A stretch of 64,000 bases of DNA, from positions 248,001-312,000 of the forward strand of contig CADECF010000001.1 in assembly GCA_902825775.1 (NCBI GenBank). Reading direction: 5' to 3'. This DNA comes from an uncultured Lysobacteraceae bacterium. Its GTDB lineage: Bacteria; Pseudomonadota; Gammaproteobacteria; Xanthomonadales; Xanthomonadaceae. Below are positions 34,979-44,006 of the stretch, piece after piece. Position numbers and translations under genes: made by a program. The notes under the pieces were generated by a model. It made no database searches. It saw nothing but the letters and a program-made list of their open reading frames with translations, and was not told the DNA's origin. Numbering within the stretch: position 1 is the first letter of the stretch; each line of letters opens with the position of its first letter.

Positions 34979-37294
34979 ATGAAATTCTTCGCGAGCTGCG
35001 CCAAGGGCCTCGAATATCTGTTGGCCGACGAGTTGGTCGCGCTGGGCGCGGCTAAAGCGACCGCCGCGGTGGCGGGCGTCAACGTCGAAGGCGAATTGGC
35101 CGACGCGCAACGCGCCGTCCTGTGGTCGCGACTGGCCAGCCGCGTGTTGTGGCCGCTGGCCGATTTCGAATGCCCAGACGAGCATGCCTTGTACGCAGGG
35201 GTTGCCGGATTGGATTGGTCGCGGCACCTGTCGCACGAGATGACGCTAGCCGTCGACGCGCACGTGTCCGGCACCGCTATCACACATGCTCGCTATGCGG
35301 CGCAGCGCACCAAGGACGCGGTGGTCGACACGCTGCGCACCGCCAGCGGCGCGCGGCCGTCGGTGGACGTGGAATCGCCGGATCTGCGCTTGAATCTGGT
35401 GGTGCGCAAGGGCAGGGCGATCCTGTCGGTAGACCTCGGCGGCGGCCCGCTGCATCGGCGCGGCTGGCGCCAGGCGCAGGGCGAGGCGCCATTGAAGGAA
35501 ACGCTGGCCGCCGCGGTGCTGATGCGCGGCGGTTGGCCGCGCATCCATGCCGAAGGCGGCGCTTTGCTCGATCCGATGTGCGGCAGCGGCACGCTGCTGA
35601 TCGAGGGTGCGTTGATGGCGGCGGATGTCGCGCCGGGATTGTTGCGTTACAGCGATGCCGCGCCGAGCCGTTGGCTGGGCTTCGACGTCGCGGCATGGCA
35701 AGTCCTGCTCGACGAAGCGAAACGACGTGAGATAGCAGGCCGTTCTGCGCTGCGTCCGGCATTCTTCGGCAGCGATTCGGATCCGCATGCGATCCGGTCG
35801 GCGGAGCAGAATGCATGGATGGCGGGGGTTTCGGATTTCGTCCGTTGGCAAGTGCTTCCGGTTGAACAATTGCAGGCTCTTGATCTGAGCCGTCATCCCC
35901 GCGAAGGCGGGACAAGCGCGAAGCGCGCAGAACGTCCGAAGGACGGCCCCGAAGGGGTGAGCGCAGCGAATAATCCAGCGACTTTGGCTCTTCAGGAAAA
36001 GGTGGAAGCAAAGTCACTGGGTTCCCGCCTTCGCGGGAATGACGGCTTAAAAGCGGAAGAGCAGACGAATCGCGGACTGGCCGTCTGCAATCCCCCTTAC
36101 GACGCCCGCCTAGCCGCCGACGCCGCGCTGTATCGCCAACTCGGCGACGCGCTGAAACGCGCCGTACCCGCTTGGCGCGCCAGCCTGCTCTGCGGCGACG
36201 CCGAATTGGCGCATGCCACCGGCCTGCGTGCGCAGAAAAAATACCAGGTGTTCAACGGCGCGCTGGAATGCGCGCTGATCGTCTGCGATCCGATTGCCGT
36301 CCCGGCCCGCGAAACGGCCGCGCCGCGCGAACTGTCGGAAGGCGCGCAGATGGCCGCCAACCGCCTGCGCAAGAACCTCAGGAATTCCAAGTCCTGGCGC
36401 GAGCGCGAGGGCGTGAGCTGCTTCCGCATTTACGACGCCGATCTGCCGGAATACTCCGCCGCCATCGACGTCTATACCGAAGCCGACGATCCGGACCGGC
36501 GCTGGCTGCACGTGCAGGAATACGCCGCGCCAGCCGAAATTCCGGATGCGGACGTGCGGCGCCGGTTGCGCGAACTGCTGACCGCGACCCAGGAAGTTTT
36601 CGCGCTGCCGCGCGAACGCATCGCGCTGAAAACGCGCGAACGCGGCAAGGGCGGCAGCAAATACGGCCGCATGGACCAGCGCGGCGAGTGGGTCGCGGTG
36701 CGGGAAGGCGCGGCGCGGCTGCGCGTGAACCTGTTCGATTATCTCGACACGGGACTTTTCCTCGATCACCGGCCGCTGCGCGTGCGCATCGCCGAAGAAG
36801 CCGAAGACGTCCGTTTCCTCAATCTTTTCGGCTATACCGGCGCGGCGACGGTGCATGCGGCGGTCGGGCGCGCGCGGCAGACCACCACCGTCGATTTGTC
36901 GGCGACTTATCTGCAGTGGTGCTCCGACAATTTGCGCGAGAACGGATTCGGCGGCGCATCGCACCGGCTCGTGCAGGCCGATGCGATCGCCTGGCTCGAC
37001 GCCGACCGCGGCCAGTACGACCTGATCTTCTGCGATCCGCCGACCTTCTCCAATTCCGCGCGTGCCGAAGACTTCGACGTGCAACGCGAACACGTGCGGC
37101 TGCTACGCGCCGCGGTGGCGCGGCTGGCGCCCGGCGGGATATTGTATTTCTCGAACAATTCGCGGCGCTTCCGGCTCGATACGCAGGCCGTCGCGGCCTT
37201 CGCGCAATGCGCGGACATCACCGCACAAACGATTCCGCCGGATTTCTCCCGCAATCCGCGCATCCACCAGGCCTGGCGCCTGACCGCTTTGTAG
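34979..37294 (+). CDS. rlmL: Bifunctional 23S rRNA methyltransferase RlmKL, with repeat insert
   Basis: A 771-residue fusion. The N-terminal THUMP and RlmL domains make m2G2445, with SAM motif [16 protein letters not shown] and catalytic NPPYDARL (about 370). The C-terminal RlmK domain makes m7G2069, with [16 protein letters not shown] and [10 protein letters not shown]. coli RlmKL is about 702 residues. The excess is largely a class C repeat translated in frame at about residues 304-356, just before the NPPY motif. The frame stays open through the insert, so the protein is probably made with an extra loop. The TAG stop lies in a class B' repeat border. Confidence 0.95.
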   Translation: MKFFASCAKGLEYLLADELVALGAAKATAAVAGVNVEGELADAQRAVLWSRLASRVLWPLADFECPDEHALYAGVAGLDWSRHLSHEMTLAVDAHVSGTAITHARYAAQRTKDAVVDTLRTASGARPSVDVESPDLRLNLVVRKGRAILSVDLGGGPLHRRGWRQAQGEAPLKETLAAAVLMRGGWPRIHAEGGALLDPMCGSGTLLIEGALMAADVAPGLLRYSDAAPSRWLGFDVAAWQVLLDEAKRREIAGRSALRPAFFGSDSDPHAIRSAEQNAWMAGVSDFVRWQVLPVEQLQALDLSRHPREGGTSAKRAERPKDGPEGVSAANNPATLALQEKVEAKSLGSRLRGNDGLKAEEQTNRGLAVCNPPYDARLAADAALYRQLGDALKRAVPAWRASLLCGDAELAHATGLRAQKKYQVFNGALECALIVCDPIAVPARETAAPRELSEGAQMAANRLRKNLRNSKSWREREGVSCFRIYDADLPEYSAAIDVYTEADDPDRRWLHVQEYAAPAEIPDADVRRRLRELLTATQEVFALPRERIALKTRERGKGGSKYGRMDQRGEWVAVREGAARLRVNLFDYLDTGLFLDHRPLRVRIAEEAEDVRFLNLFGYTGAATVHAAVGRARQTTTVDLSATYLQWCSDNLRENGFGGASHRLVQADAIAWLDADRGQYDLIFCDPPTFSNSARAEDFDVQREHVRLLRAAVARLAPGGILYFSNNSRRFRLDTQAVAAFAQCADITAQTIPPDFSRNPRIHQAWRLTAL
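35889..36046. repeat. Class C repeat inside the rlmKL reading frame
   Basis: Terminal inverted repeats of 24 bases (35889-35912 and 36023-36046) differ at one position. Their core is GTCATCCCCGCGAAGGCGGG, the same as class C repeats in the intergenic gaps at 23.3, 42.1 and 50.5 kb. The interior reads as Ala/Lys/Glu-rich protein with no stop. Confidence 0.9.
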
Positions 37295-37357
37295 AGTCGA
37301 GCTTGCTCGACTGCTCTTGCATCACGATCAAAAGCAGTCGAGCAAGCTCGACTCCAC
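37283..37357. repeat. Class B' palindromic repeat at the rlmKL 3' end
   Basis: GTAGAGTCGAGCTTGCTCGAC and its inverse lie either side of a short spacer. The left border provides the rlmKL stop codon (37292-37294). Confidence 0.8.
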
Positions 37358-37361
37358 GGAA

Positions 37362-37892
37362 TCAGCGAGAGACAGGCCTTACGGTCGGCGCCGAATCCAA
37401 CAACGCATTGGCCGAGCCCGAATCGCGTCCGAATACGCTTTCGAACGTGTTCTCGTCGATACGGCGGATGCTGCCGATACGGCAGGGGATTTCCAGGCCG
37501 TCGCGCACGCCGCTGACCGGGACCACCGCATCGCCGAGGTCGCCGCAGATGCGTCCATCGGACGAGGTGACCGGATCGCTGCCCACGCCCCGGCGGAAGC
37601 CGCGTCCGGAGCCCAGCGGCGTCGCCTGCAGCCCATCCCGGAACGTCAGATACGGGCGGCGGTTCAGATCGCGGCAGCTGTTCTTGAGCTGGATATCGTA
37701 ATAGCGCTTGCCCAGACTTTTGACCACCAGACGGCGGTCGTCGACCACGCCCCAATCGAGCACCTGGCGTGCGACGAGGCATTCGCCGGTCGGACGGATC
37801 GGCCCGGATTTCACAGCGGGATCCGATGCGCTGGTAGCACCGGCCACCAGTGCCAGTGCGGAAGCTAACAAGGCGAGGAGGGGCGTTTTCAT
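37362..37892 (-). CDS. DUF6491-family exported protein
   Basis: A 176-residue protein. The signal peptide (MKTPLLALLASALALVAG) is followed by LDWGVVDDRRLVVKSLGKRYYDIQL, typical of DUF6491. Cysteine pairs (GECLV, NSCRDL, ICGDL, IPCRIG) suggest two disulfides. Function unknown; common in Xanthomonadaceae. Confidence 0.7.
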   Translation of the reverse strand: MKTPLLALLASALALVAGATSASDPAVKSGPIRPTGECLVARQVLDWGVVDDRRLVVKSLGKRYYDIQLKNSCRDLNRRPYLTFRDGLQATPLGSGRGFRRGVGSDPVTSSDGRICGDLGDAVVPVSGVRDGLEIPCRIGSIRRIDENTFESVFGRDSGSANALLDSAPTVRPVSR

Positions 37893-37981
37893 GACGATCA
37901 CCGATCGCGGCCGGGCACAGCGTCACGATCCGCCCGCAGCGCTTAACGAAGCCGGAATACGGCAGGCGTCATGATGGGGGT

Positions 37982-38593
37982 ATGAGCACCCCCTTAAGTG
38001 ATGTCTTGCCGCCGTGGATGTTGATGCTGCGCCAGTGGCTGAAACATCCGCGCCGCACTGCGGCCATAGCACCATCGGGTCCGGAACTGGCCACCGCCAT
38101 GGTGGCCGAACTGCCGCCCGGCGCGCGCCGTGTGATCGAACTCGGCGGCGGCACCGGCGCCTTGACCAAAGCCCTGCTGGCCCACGGCATCTCCGCCGAG
38201 GATCTGCTGGTGGTGGAATTGAACGAGGCCATGCATAGGCGGTTGCAGCGGCGTTTCCCGCAGGCGCGCAGCGTTCACGGAGATGCGCGCCAGCTGCGCG
38301 AGATCGCCGAGGCGCAGGGTTTCGTCGGAGACGGCACGGCCGACGCGATCGTCTCCGGCCTGGGCGTGCTGTCCATGGACCGCAAGCTGCAACGCGACAT
38401 CTACGCCGCCGCTTTCGATTGCCTGCGCGGCGATGGCCGCCTGATCCAGTTCACGTACGGCCCGCAGCCGCCGTTGGCCGACGAGGTGGCGAACGAGCTG
38501 GGCCTCGCCGCGACGCGCGGCGCCTTCGTGCTGCGCAACGTGCCGCCGGCCACGGTCTACGTCTATCGGCGCAAGGGCGCCCGCACCGTGTAA
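37982..38593 (+). CDS. PmtA-like SAM methyltransferase
   Basis: A 203-residue class I methyltransferase with motif I VIELGGGTGALTKALL (about 50-65), then LLVVELN and FTYGPQPPL. It resembles phospholipid N-methyltransferases of the PmtA/Rhodobacter type, which methylate phosphatidylethanolamine towards phosphatidylcholine, and also rRNA adenine methyltransferase-like proteins. A lipid role is plausible but not proven. Confidence 0.75.
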   Translation: MSTPLSDVLPPWMLMLRQWLKHPRRTAAIAPSGPELATAMVAELPPGARRVIELGGGTGALTKALLAHGISAEDLLVVELNEAMHRRLQRRFPQARSVHGDARQLREIAEAQGFVGDGTADAIVSGLGVLSMDRKLQRDIYAAAFDCLRGDGRLIQFTYGPQPPLADEVANELGLAATRGAFVLRNVPPATVYVYRRKGARTV

Positions 38594-38673
38594 CCCTGCG
38601 TTCCATCGGCGGTGCTGTTGGGCCGCGGCATGCGGCCGCATCTGAGGGAGAATCCCGAAGGAGGGCCCGTCAC

Positions 38674-39534
38674 ATGAACACTACTGTCACCCCTGAATAC
38701 GCCCGGGTCGCCCGCATCGTGCGCGGCCAGGCGGCTTCCGATGGCGCCGGCGTCAAGCTGACCCGCGTGATCGGCGGCAACGTCCTGCCCGACCTGGATC
38801 CGTTCCTGCTACTGGACGAGTTCGGCACCGATCGCGCCGAGGATTACCTCGCCGGTTTTCCGGAACATCCGCATCGCGGCTTCGAAACCGTCACCTACAT
38901 GCTCGACGGCCGCATGCGCCATCGCGACAACCACGGCAACGAAGGCCTGCTGGTGCCAGGCAGCGTGCAGTGGATGACAGCCGGCCGCGGCCTGGTGCAT
39001 TCGGAAATGCCCGAACAGCAGGAAGGCCGCATGCGCGGCTTCCAGCTATGGGTGAATCTGCCAGCGAAGGACAAGATGACGCAGCCGCGCTATCAGGAAT
39101 TCGCGCCTGCGCAGATCCCGGTCGCGCATCCGGCCGAGGGCGTGACGGTCAAGGTGATCGCCGGCGCGGTGGGCGAGGTGCGTGGTCCTATCGATCAGCC
39201 CGCCACGTCGCCGCTATATCTGGACATCGCGCTCGCTGCGAAGTCGGCCTGGGAATACGCGCTGCCGGCGGGCCACAACGCATTCGCTTATGTGTTCGAA
39301 GGCCGCGCGGCACTCGGCGACGGCGAAGAAACGCGGGAGCTGGGCACGCACGAACTCGGCCTGATCGGCGGCGGCGACACGCTCAAGCTGAAGGCCGGCG
39401 CCGACGGCGCACGTTTGATCCTAGTCGCCGGCAGGCCGCTGCGCGAACCGGTCGCGCGGCATGGACCGTTCGTGATGAATACGCGGCAGGAGTTGATGCA
39501 GGCCTTCGTCGATTTCCAGGAAGGCCGTTTCTAG
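38674..39534 (+). CDS. Pirin-family protein
   Basis: A 286-residue bicupin. The metal site uses PEHPHRGFETVTY (two His), VHSEMPE (His and Glu) and QWMTAGRGLVHSE. Relatives include quercetinase-like YhhW. GAAGGAGG precedes the ATG. A second pirin lies at 41059-41922; the two are divergent in sequence (PEHPHRG versus RPHPHIG), so they are not a recent duplication. Confidence 0.9.
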   Translation: MNTTVTPEYARVARIVRGQAASDGAGVKLTRVIGGNVLPDLDPFLLLDEFGTDRAEDYLAGFPEHPHRGFETVTYMLDGRMRHRDNHGNEGLLVPGSVQWMTAGRGLVHSEMPEQQEGRMRGFQLWVNLPAKDKMTQPRYQEFAPAQIPVAHPAEGVTVKVIAGAVGEVRGPIDQPATSPLYLDIALAAKSAWEYALPAGHNAFAYVFEGRAALGDGEETRELGTHELGLIGGGDTLKLKAGADGARLILVAGRPLREPVARHGPFVMNTRQELMQAFVDFQEGRF

Positions 39535-39542
39535 CCGACTGA

Positions 39543-39623
39543 TTTGTAGAGTCGAGCTTGCTCGACTGCTTTTATCTTTTCTGTCGTCGTGCGAAGAGCA
39601 GTCGAGCAAGCTCGACTCTACAA
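39543..39623. repeat. Class B' palindromic repeat
   Basis: Facing copies of the TAGAGTCGAGCTTGCTCGAC unit fill the gap between the pirin gene and the aqpZ terminator. Confidence 0.8.
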
Positions 39624-39657
39624 AAAAAGAAAGGCCGCGTCGGTGGACGCGGCCTTT
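39621..39657 (-). terminator. Rho-independent terminator of aqpZ
   Basis: A twelve-base-pair stem (AAAGGCCGCGTC / GACGCGGCCTTT) with a GGTG loop is followed on the minus strand by CTTTTTTT. It lies 19 bases past the aqpZ stop. Confidence 0.85.
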
Positions 39658-39675
39658 CTATGGCCTCTGCGGACT

Positions 39676-40413
39676 TCAGCGCCCGTCGCCGACGATAACC
39701 GGCCTGTCGTTGCCGAGCCATTTGTAGATCACGCCGCCGAGCAGGCCGCCCAGGATCGGCGCCAGCCAGAACAGCCATAACTGGCCCAAGGCGCCGCTGC
39801 CGGCGAACAAGGCCACGCCGGTCGAGCGCGCCGGATTCACCGAGGTGTTGGTGACCGGAATGCTGATCAAATGGATCAGCGTGAGCGCCAGGCCGATCGC
39901 GATCGGCGCGAAGCCGGCCGGCGCGCGCGCATGCGTCGCGCCCATGATCACCACCAGGAACATCGCGGTCAGCACCACTTCGCACAAGAACGCCGCCGCC
40001 ACCGTATAGCCGCCCGGCGACAGCGCGCCGTAGCCGTTGCTGGCGAAAGCGCCCGCGGCGTTGCCGTCGATCGCGAACGTGCCCGAACCGCTGGCGATCT
40101 GGAACAGGATCCAGCCGGCGAAGATCGCGCCGAGCACCTGCGCCACGACGTACGGCAGCAGGTCTTTCAGCGGAAAACGTCCGCCGGCCCACAAACCGAA
40201 ACTCACCGCCGGATTGAAATGGCCGCCGGAAATATGGCCGAACGCGTAGGCGCCGGTCAGCACCGTCAAACCGAACGCGAGCGATACGCCGAGCAGGCCG
40301 ATGCCGAGCGGATTGCCGTCGCCGCCGAAATTCGCCGCCAACACTGCGCTGCCGCAACCGCCCAATACCAGCCAGAACGTGCCGAGGAACTCGGCGCCGA
40401 GTCGTTTCAACAT
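39676..40413 (-). CDS. aqpZ: Aquaporin Z
   Basis: A 245-residue water channel with six membrane helices and both half-helix motifs, HFNPAVSFG (N67) and SVNPARSTG (N193). The [17 protein letters not shown] segment, with the filter His, Thr and Arg, is that of water-selective AqpZ rather than glycerol facilitators. An insert at about 110-125 ([18 protein letters not shown]) is usual for the family. Confidence 0.96.
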   Translation of the reverse strand: MLKRLGAEFLGTFWLVLGGCGSAVLAANFGGDGNPLGIGLLGVSLAFGLTVLTGAYAFGHISGGHFNPAVSFGLWAGGRFPLKDLLPYVVAQVLGAIFAGWILFQIASGSGTFAIDGNAAGAFASNGYGALSPGGYTVAAAFLCEVVLTAMFLVVIMGATHARAPAGFAPIAIGLALTLIHLISIPVTNTSVNPARSTGVALFAGSGALGQLWLFWLAPILGGLLGGVIYKWLGNDRPVIVGDGR

Positions 40414-40516
40414 AAGCTCCCTCCGATCGTCGACCGGCTCCCCCGGTCAGGGGCAACGCTAGGCCACGCCGGTTAAAGCCATGTGAGCGCGCGGCCGCTG
40501 CCGGCCGCGCGCCGGA

Positions 40517-40954
40517 TCACTTGCTGCTGAGTCTGTTCGCGTCGAAACGTATGGACTGCACGGTTCCGATCAGCTGATTCAGTTCGGCGTCGGAACCGGC
40601 CTGCAGCCAGATATGCACGCTGCGGCCATCGCCGAGCTGGAACATGGTTTCGCGTACTTGCACGCCCGGCTGGATCGCCAGTTCGCCGCGGTACCAGTTG
40701 ACGCTCAGATCGTCGATCGTGCCGGGCCCCAGCCGATTGGAGCGCTTGAGCTCATAAGGCGCCTCCGGCGTGATCGAAACGCCGAATGCTTCGCTGCCGT
40801 CCTCTCGAATCGCCCGGCACAGCAACGTATCGCCGCGGGCGCGCTGGTCCCAGTTGAGTTGCGCATTGGGCAGCCTCGGGCATTCGGCTGCGCTTTGGGC
40901 ATGGGCAACAGCCGTCAGCCCCAACAGTAAAGGGAGTGAAAACAGGCGTTTCAT
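40517..40954 (-). CDS. Exported hypothetical protein
   Basis: A 145-residue protein with a signal peptide (MKRLFSLPLLLGLTAVAHAQ). The mature part has two cysteines (AAECPRL, LLCRAI) and beta-type sequence (SVHIWLQAGSD). I do not recognise a family. The start at 40954 fits the signal peptide. Confidence 0.65.
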   Translation of the reverse strand: MKRLFSLPLLLGLTAVAHAQSAAECPRLPNAQLNWDQRARGDTLLCRAIREDGSEAFGVSITPEAPYELKRSNRLGPGTIDDLSVNWYRGELAIQPGVQVRETMFQLGDGRSVHIWLQAGSDAELNQLIGTVQSIRFDANRLSSK

Positions 40955-41058
40955 GGTGTTCCCCCGGTTTGCGGTACCCCTCCGCAACCCGACCATAAAC
41001 AACCTTGGCCCCATCCGCAAATAAAAGAACCCGCAAAAAAAGGGGTCGGCGGCCAGTC

Positions 41059-41922
41059 TCACCGCTCCGGGAGAGGGATGAATTCGCTGTCGTCGCCGGG
41101 GATCTTGCCGAAACGGCCGTCCAGCCAGTCCTGTTTGGCCTGTTCGATGCGCTCGCGCGACGATGATACGAAGTTCCACCAGACGTGACGATGGGCATCG
41201 AGCGGTTCGCCGCCCAGCAGCATGGCTTTGAGCGGCGTTTTCGCGCGCAGGGTGGGCCGGGTGCCGCGGTCGAGCAGCACCAGATGCTGCTTGGGAATAT
41301 CGGCGCCATCGAGTTGCGCTTCGCCGTCGAGCACGTACAACGCGCGCTCGATAGGGCTATCGTCGATCTTCACTTCCGCATCCGGTTGCAGGTCGACGGC
41401 GATGTTGAAGGTATCGGCGAATACCCGCACCGGCGATTCCATGCCGAAGCCGCGGCCGGCGATGACGCGCAGCAGGCTGCCGTCGCGCTCAAGTTGCGGC
41501 AGGGTGGCGCCGGGATGGTGGTGGAATTCCGGCGCGACTTCTTCGTCGGGCTTGGGCAACGCGACCCAGGTCTGCATGCCGTGCGCTTCGCTGCCGGATT
41601 CGCGCAGGCGCTGCGGCGTGCGTTCGGAATGGGCGATGCCGCGGCCGGCGGTCATCCAGTTGACGTCGCCGGGGCTGATGTCCTGCAAAGAGCCCAGCGT
41701 GTCGCGGTGGGTGATGGTGCCGGCCCACAAAAAAGTGACGGTAGCCAGACCGATATGCGGATGCGGCCGCACGTCGATACCGCGCCCGGGCTCGAACACG
41801 GCCGGACCCATCTGGTCGACGAAGACGAACGGCCCGACCGAGCGCGCCTGCACGCTGGGCACGGCGCGGCGCACCTGGAAGCCGCCCAGGTCGTGGACGC
41901 GCGGGGCGATGAGGGTAGTCAT
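41059..41922 (-). CDS. Pirin-family protein (second copy type)
   Basis: A 287-residue bicupin with VRPHPHIGLATVTFLW, DVNWMTAGRGIAHSERTP and GMQTWVALP, the usual pirin metal site. GGAG six bases before ATG 41922 fixes the start. Pirins of this branch are often quercetinase-like or redox-linked regulators; the actual role is unknown. Confidence 0.9.
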   Translation of the reverse strand: MTTLIAPRVHDLGGFQVRRAVPSVQARSVGPFVFVDQMGPAVFEPGRGIDVRPHPHIGLATVTFLWAGTITHRDTLGSLQDISPGDVNWMTAGRGIAHSERTPQRLRESGSEAHGMQTWVALPKPDEEVAPEFHHHPGATLPQLERDGSLLRVIAGRGFGMESPVRVFADTFNIAVDLQPDAEVKIDDSPIERALYVLDGEAQLDGADIPKQHLVLLDRGTRPTLRAKTPLKAMLLGGEPLDAHRHVWWNFVSSSRERIEQAKQDWLDGRFGKIPGDDSEFIPLPER

Positions 41923-42826
41923 GGCGGTCTCCGCTTGGATCTGTCCACAGCATGGCACCGCCGCAGGCCCGCTTCCAGGCACGCCGCGCGAACGATCCAT
42001 TCCGGTATTCGCCCTTCTCTGTAGAGCGGAGCTTGCTCCGCTGCTCTTGCTTCAAGTTGCCATCCCCGCGAAGGCGGGGATCCAGCGACTTCGCTCTGGC
42101 TCTGTAGAGCGTAGCTTGCTCCGCTGCTTTTGACCTTATGCCGTCATCCCAGCGAACGCTGGGACCCATTTTGCTCGTGACTTTGAGCCGTCATCCCGGC
42201 GAAGGCCGGGATCCAGGCCGACGCTGCTGCGAATGACGACGCGACGCAAGACATGGAAAAAGGCTGTCGGATCCTCTCCGGCTCTGTAGAGCGGAGCTTG
42301 CTCCGCTGTTCTTGCTTTCAAGCAGTCATCCAGCGAAAGCTGGGCCCATATTGCTCTTGCCCTTCAAACCGTCATTGCGGCGAACGCCGGGGCCCACGCC
42401 GACGTGGCCGGTGAGTTTCGACGCGACTCGCGCCATGGAGAAAAGCTTCGGGCAGCGCCCGAGTCACTTTCTTTTGCTGACCCAAAAGAAAAGCCTGCCC
42501 TGAGCTTGTCGAAGGGTAACTAAAGAAAAGGGTCTTCCTCGACGAAGCTAACGTGTGAGCATGCTGTGGCGTGGGGATTTTCCGACTCGCCTTTTGCCTA
42601 CGGCAAAAGTCCAGCCCGCGCTTGTGGCGCGCGCGTTCGCCGGTGCGCGAGCCATGGCTCGCAAGCACGCACCGGCTCACCCATGGCTCGGTCGGAAAAC
42701 GGCGCACATCCTGTGCGCCGCCCTCCGGGTCTTCTCTCGGACGCGGGTTTGCTGATTGCGATTCAAGATCAAAAACCAAAAACCCAAAAAACAAAAAACT
42801 GCTTCTTGGCAAAGTTAGCCGAAGGC
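41923..42826. repeat. 904-bp intergenic block of class B, C and F repeats
   Basis: No gene is seen. Three class B copies (about 42018, 42104, 42285) alternate with class C copies (about 42057-42090, 42140-42170, 42188-42215, 42320-42395). A class F element fills about 42424-42778. In it, TTTTCCGAC (42578-42586) and GTCGGAAAA (42691-42699) enclose 104 bases, and the hairpin GGCGCACATCCTGTGCGCC is at 42701-42719. Confidence 0.75.
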
Positions 42827-43240
42827 TTACGGCGCCGAATCAAGCTTCAGCTGCGCTTCCGGATTCGCCCCGCGCGCTAGCGACACCAGGGCGAGCTTAT
42901 GCCCGCCCACCGGCTTGCTGGCCTTGTCCGCAAAACCGGTATGCAAGCCGAACGATTCCGCGCCGGCGCCGGTGGCGGTCCATTCGAAGGTCACTTCGGC
43001 ATCGCCCGCCCATACGCATTGGCGCTCCGGCGGGCAACGCGAATCGGATTTCACGCCTACGTACTTGAGCTGGCCGCGTCCGTCGAGCGACACGCTCTCG
43101 CCGGGCTTCATCGCGAACGTCTGTGCCGCCGAGATGCTGCGGGCGCCGCTATTTTCGCCGGCTGCAGTAGTCGACGAGCAGCCCAGCGTAGCGAGGGCGA
43201 GGGCGGCGGAAATCATCAGTGCAGAGCAACGACCGGTCAT
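42827..43240 (-). CDS. Hypothetical lipoprotein
   Basis: A 137-residue protein. The lipobox is LATLGC (about 21). The mature part has RCPPERQCVWAGDAEVTFEW, where a cysteine pair precedes a beta-strand region, a pattern seen in small xanthomonad lipoproteins of unknown function. AGGAG six bases before ATG 43240 fixes the start. Confidence 0.7.
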   Translation of the reverse strand: MTGRCSALMISAALALATLGCSSTTAAGENSGARSISAAQTFAMKPGESVSLDGRGQLKYVGVKSDSRCPPERQCVWAGDAEVTFEWTATGAGAESFGLHTGFADKASKPVGGHKLALVSLARGANPEAQLKLDSAP

Positions 43241-43319
43241 CGGCAACTCCTGCCATGGAGACGAGCCGCGAGCCTATCCCGGGCCGCCCGAGCGCACCGT
43301 GAATCCCCCGTGGCAGGGC

Positions 43320-44006
43320 TTAACTCCGGGTTTCGTCGCGCCGCGAAGCCAGCCGATCGGCCAGCCGGGTCGGTTCCGGCAACCGGTAGCGGGTCACGAA
43401 GCGCATGGTCAGGTCGGCTGCGGACGCCATCGCCACGTGCTGGCCCGGCGACACGATCAGCGGATTGCAATTGGGCTTGCTGCGCAGCAACCAGCCGATC
43501 TGTTCTCCTTTGTGGCGCAGCGCGACGTAGGCGCCGCGCATCTGATGCGGCACCGTCGTGGCCGCACCCACCAGGATCTTCTTGGCCACGCCGATGCTGG
43601 GCAGGCCGGTGATCACGCCGAAATGCGCGGCGATGCCGAACCGGCGCGGATGGGCGATGCCGTGGCCGTCGACGAATACCAAATCGGGCGTCGTGCCGAG
43701 CAACTCCAGCGCTTTCAACAGCGCCGGCAGTTCGCGGAACGACAGCAGGCCGGGTACGTAAGGCATCACCGTTTCGATGCGGGCGACTTCGGTCTGCAAC
43801 GGCTGCAGCGTTTCGGCATCGAGCAGCACGGCGGCGGCGCGGGTGATCGCGCCGTCTTCCTCGAAGCCGACATCGAAGCCGGCGATGGTGCGCAGCTGTT
43901 TCGGGAAGCCGTCGCGCAAAACCACGCGTTGCGCCAGTTCGCTCTGCATCGCGCGCGCATGCGCGACGCTGCCATCCCAGTCGGCGAAGGCCGGATGCGT
44001 GGCCAC
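43320..44006 (-). CDS. nfi: Endonuclease V
   Basis: A 228-residue repair nuclease that nicks DNA one base 3' of deoxyinosine. Catalytic acids are D45 ([10 protein letters not shown]), E92 (SFRELPALL) and D113 ([10 protein letters not shown]). I place the start at GTG 44006, whose first base is the last base of the mfd stop (TAGTG). This is the expected length (E. coli 223). It is therefore translationally coupled to mfd. Confidence 0.93.
   Translation of the reverse strand: MATHPAFADWDGSVAHARAMQSELAQRVVLRDGFPKQLRTIAGFDVGFEEDGAITRAAAVLLDAETLQPLQTEVARIETVMPYVPGLLSFRELPALLKALELLGTTPDLVFVDGHGIAHPRRFGIAAHFGVITGLPSIGVAKKILVGAATTVPHQMRGAYVALRHKGEQIGWLLRSKPNCNPLIVSPGQHVAMASAADLTMRFVTRYRLPEPTRLADRLASRRDETRS

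Noticed and set aside
34979..37294. rlmKL as a pseudogene because of the repeat insert
   Set aside because: The frame is open from start to stop, and all catalytic motifs before and after the insert are intact.
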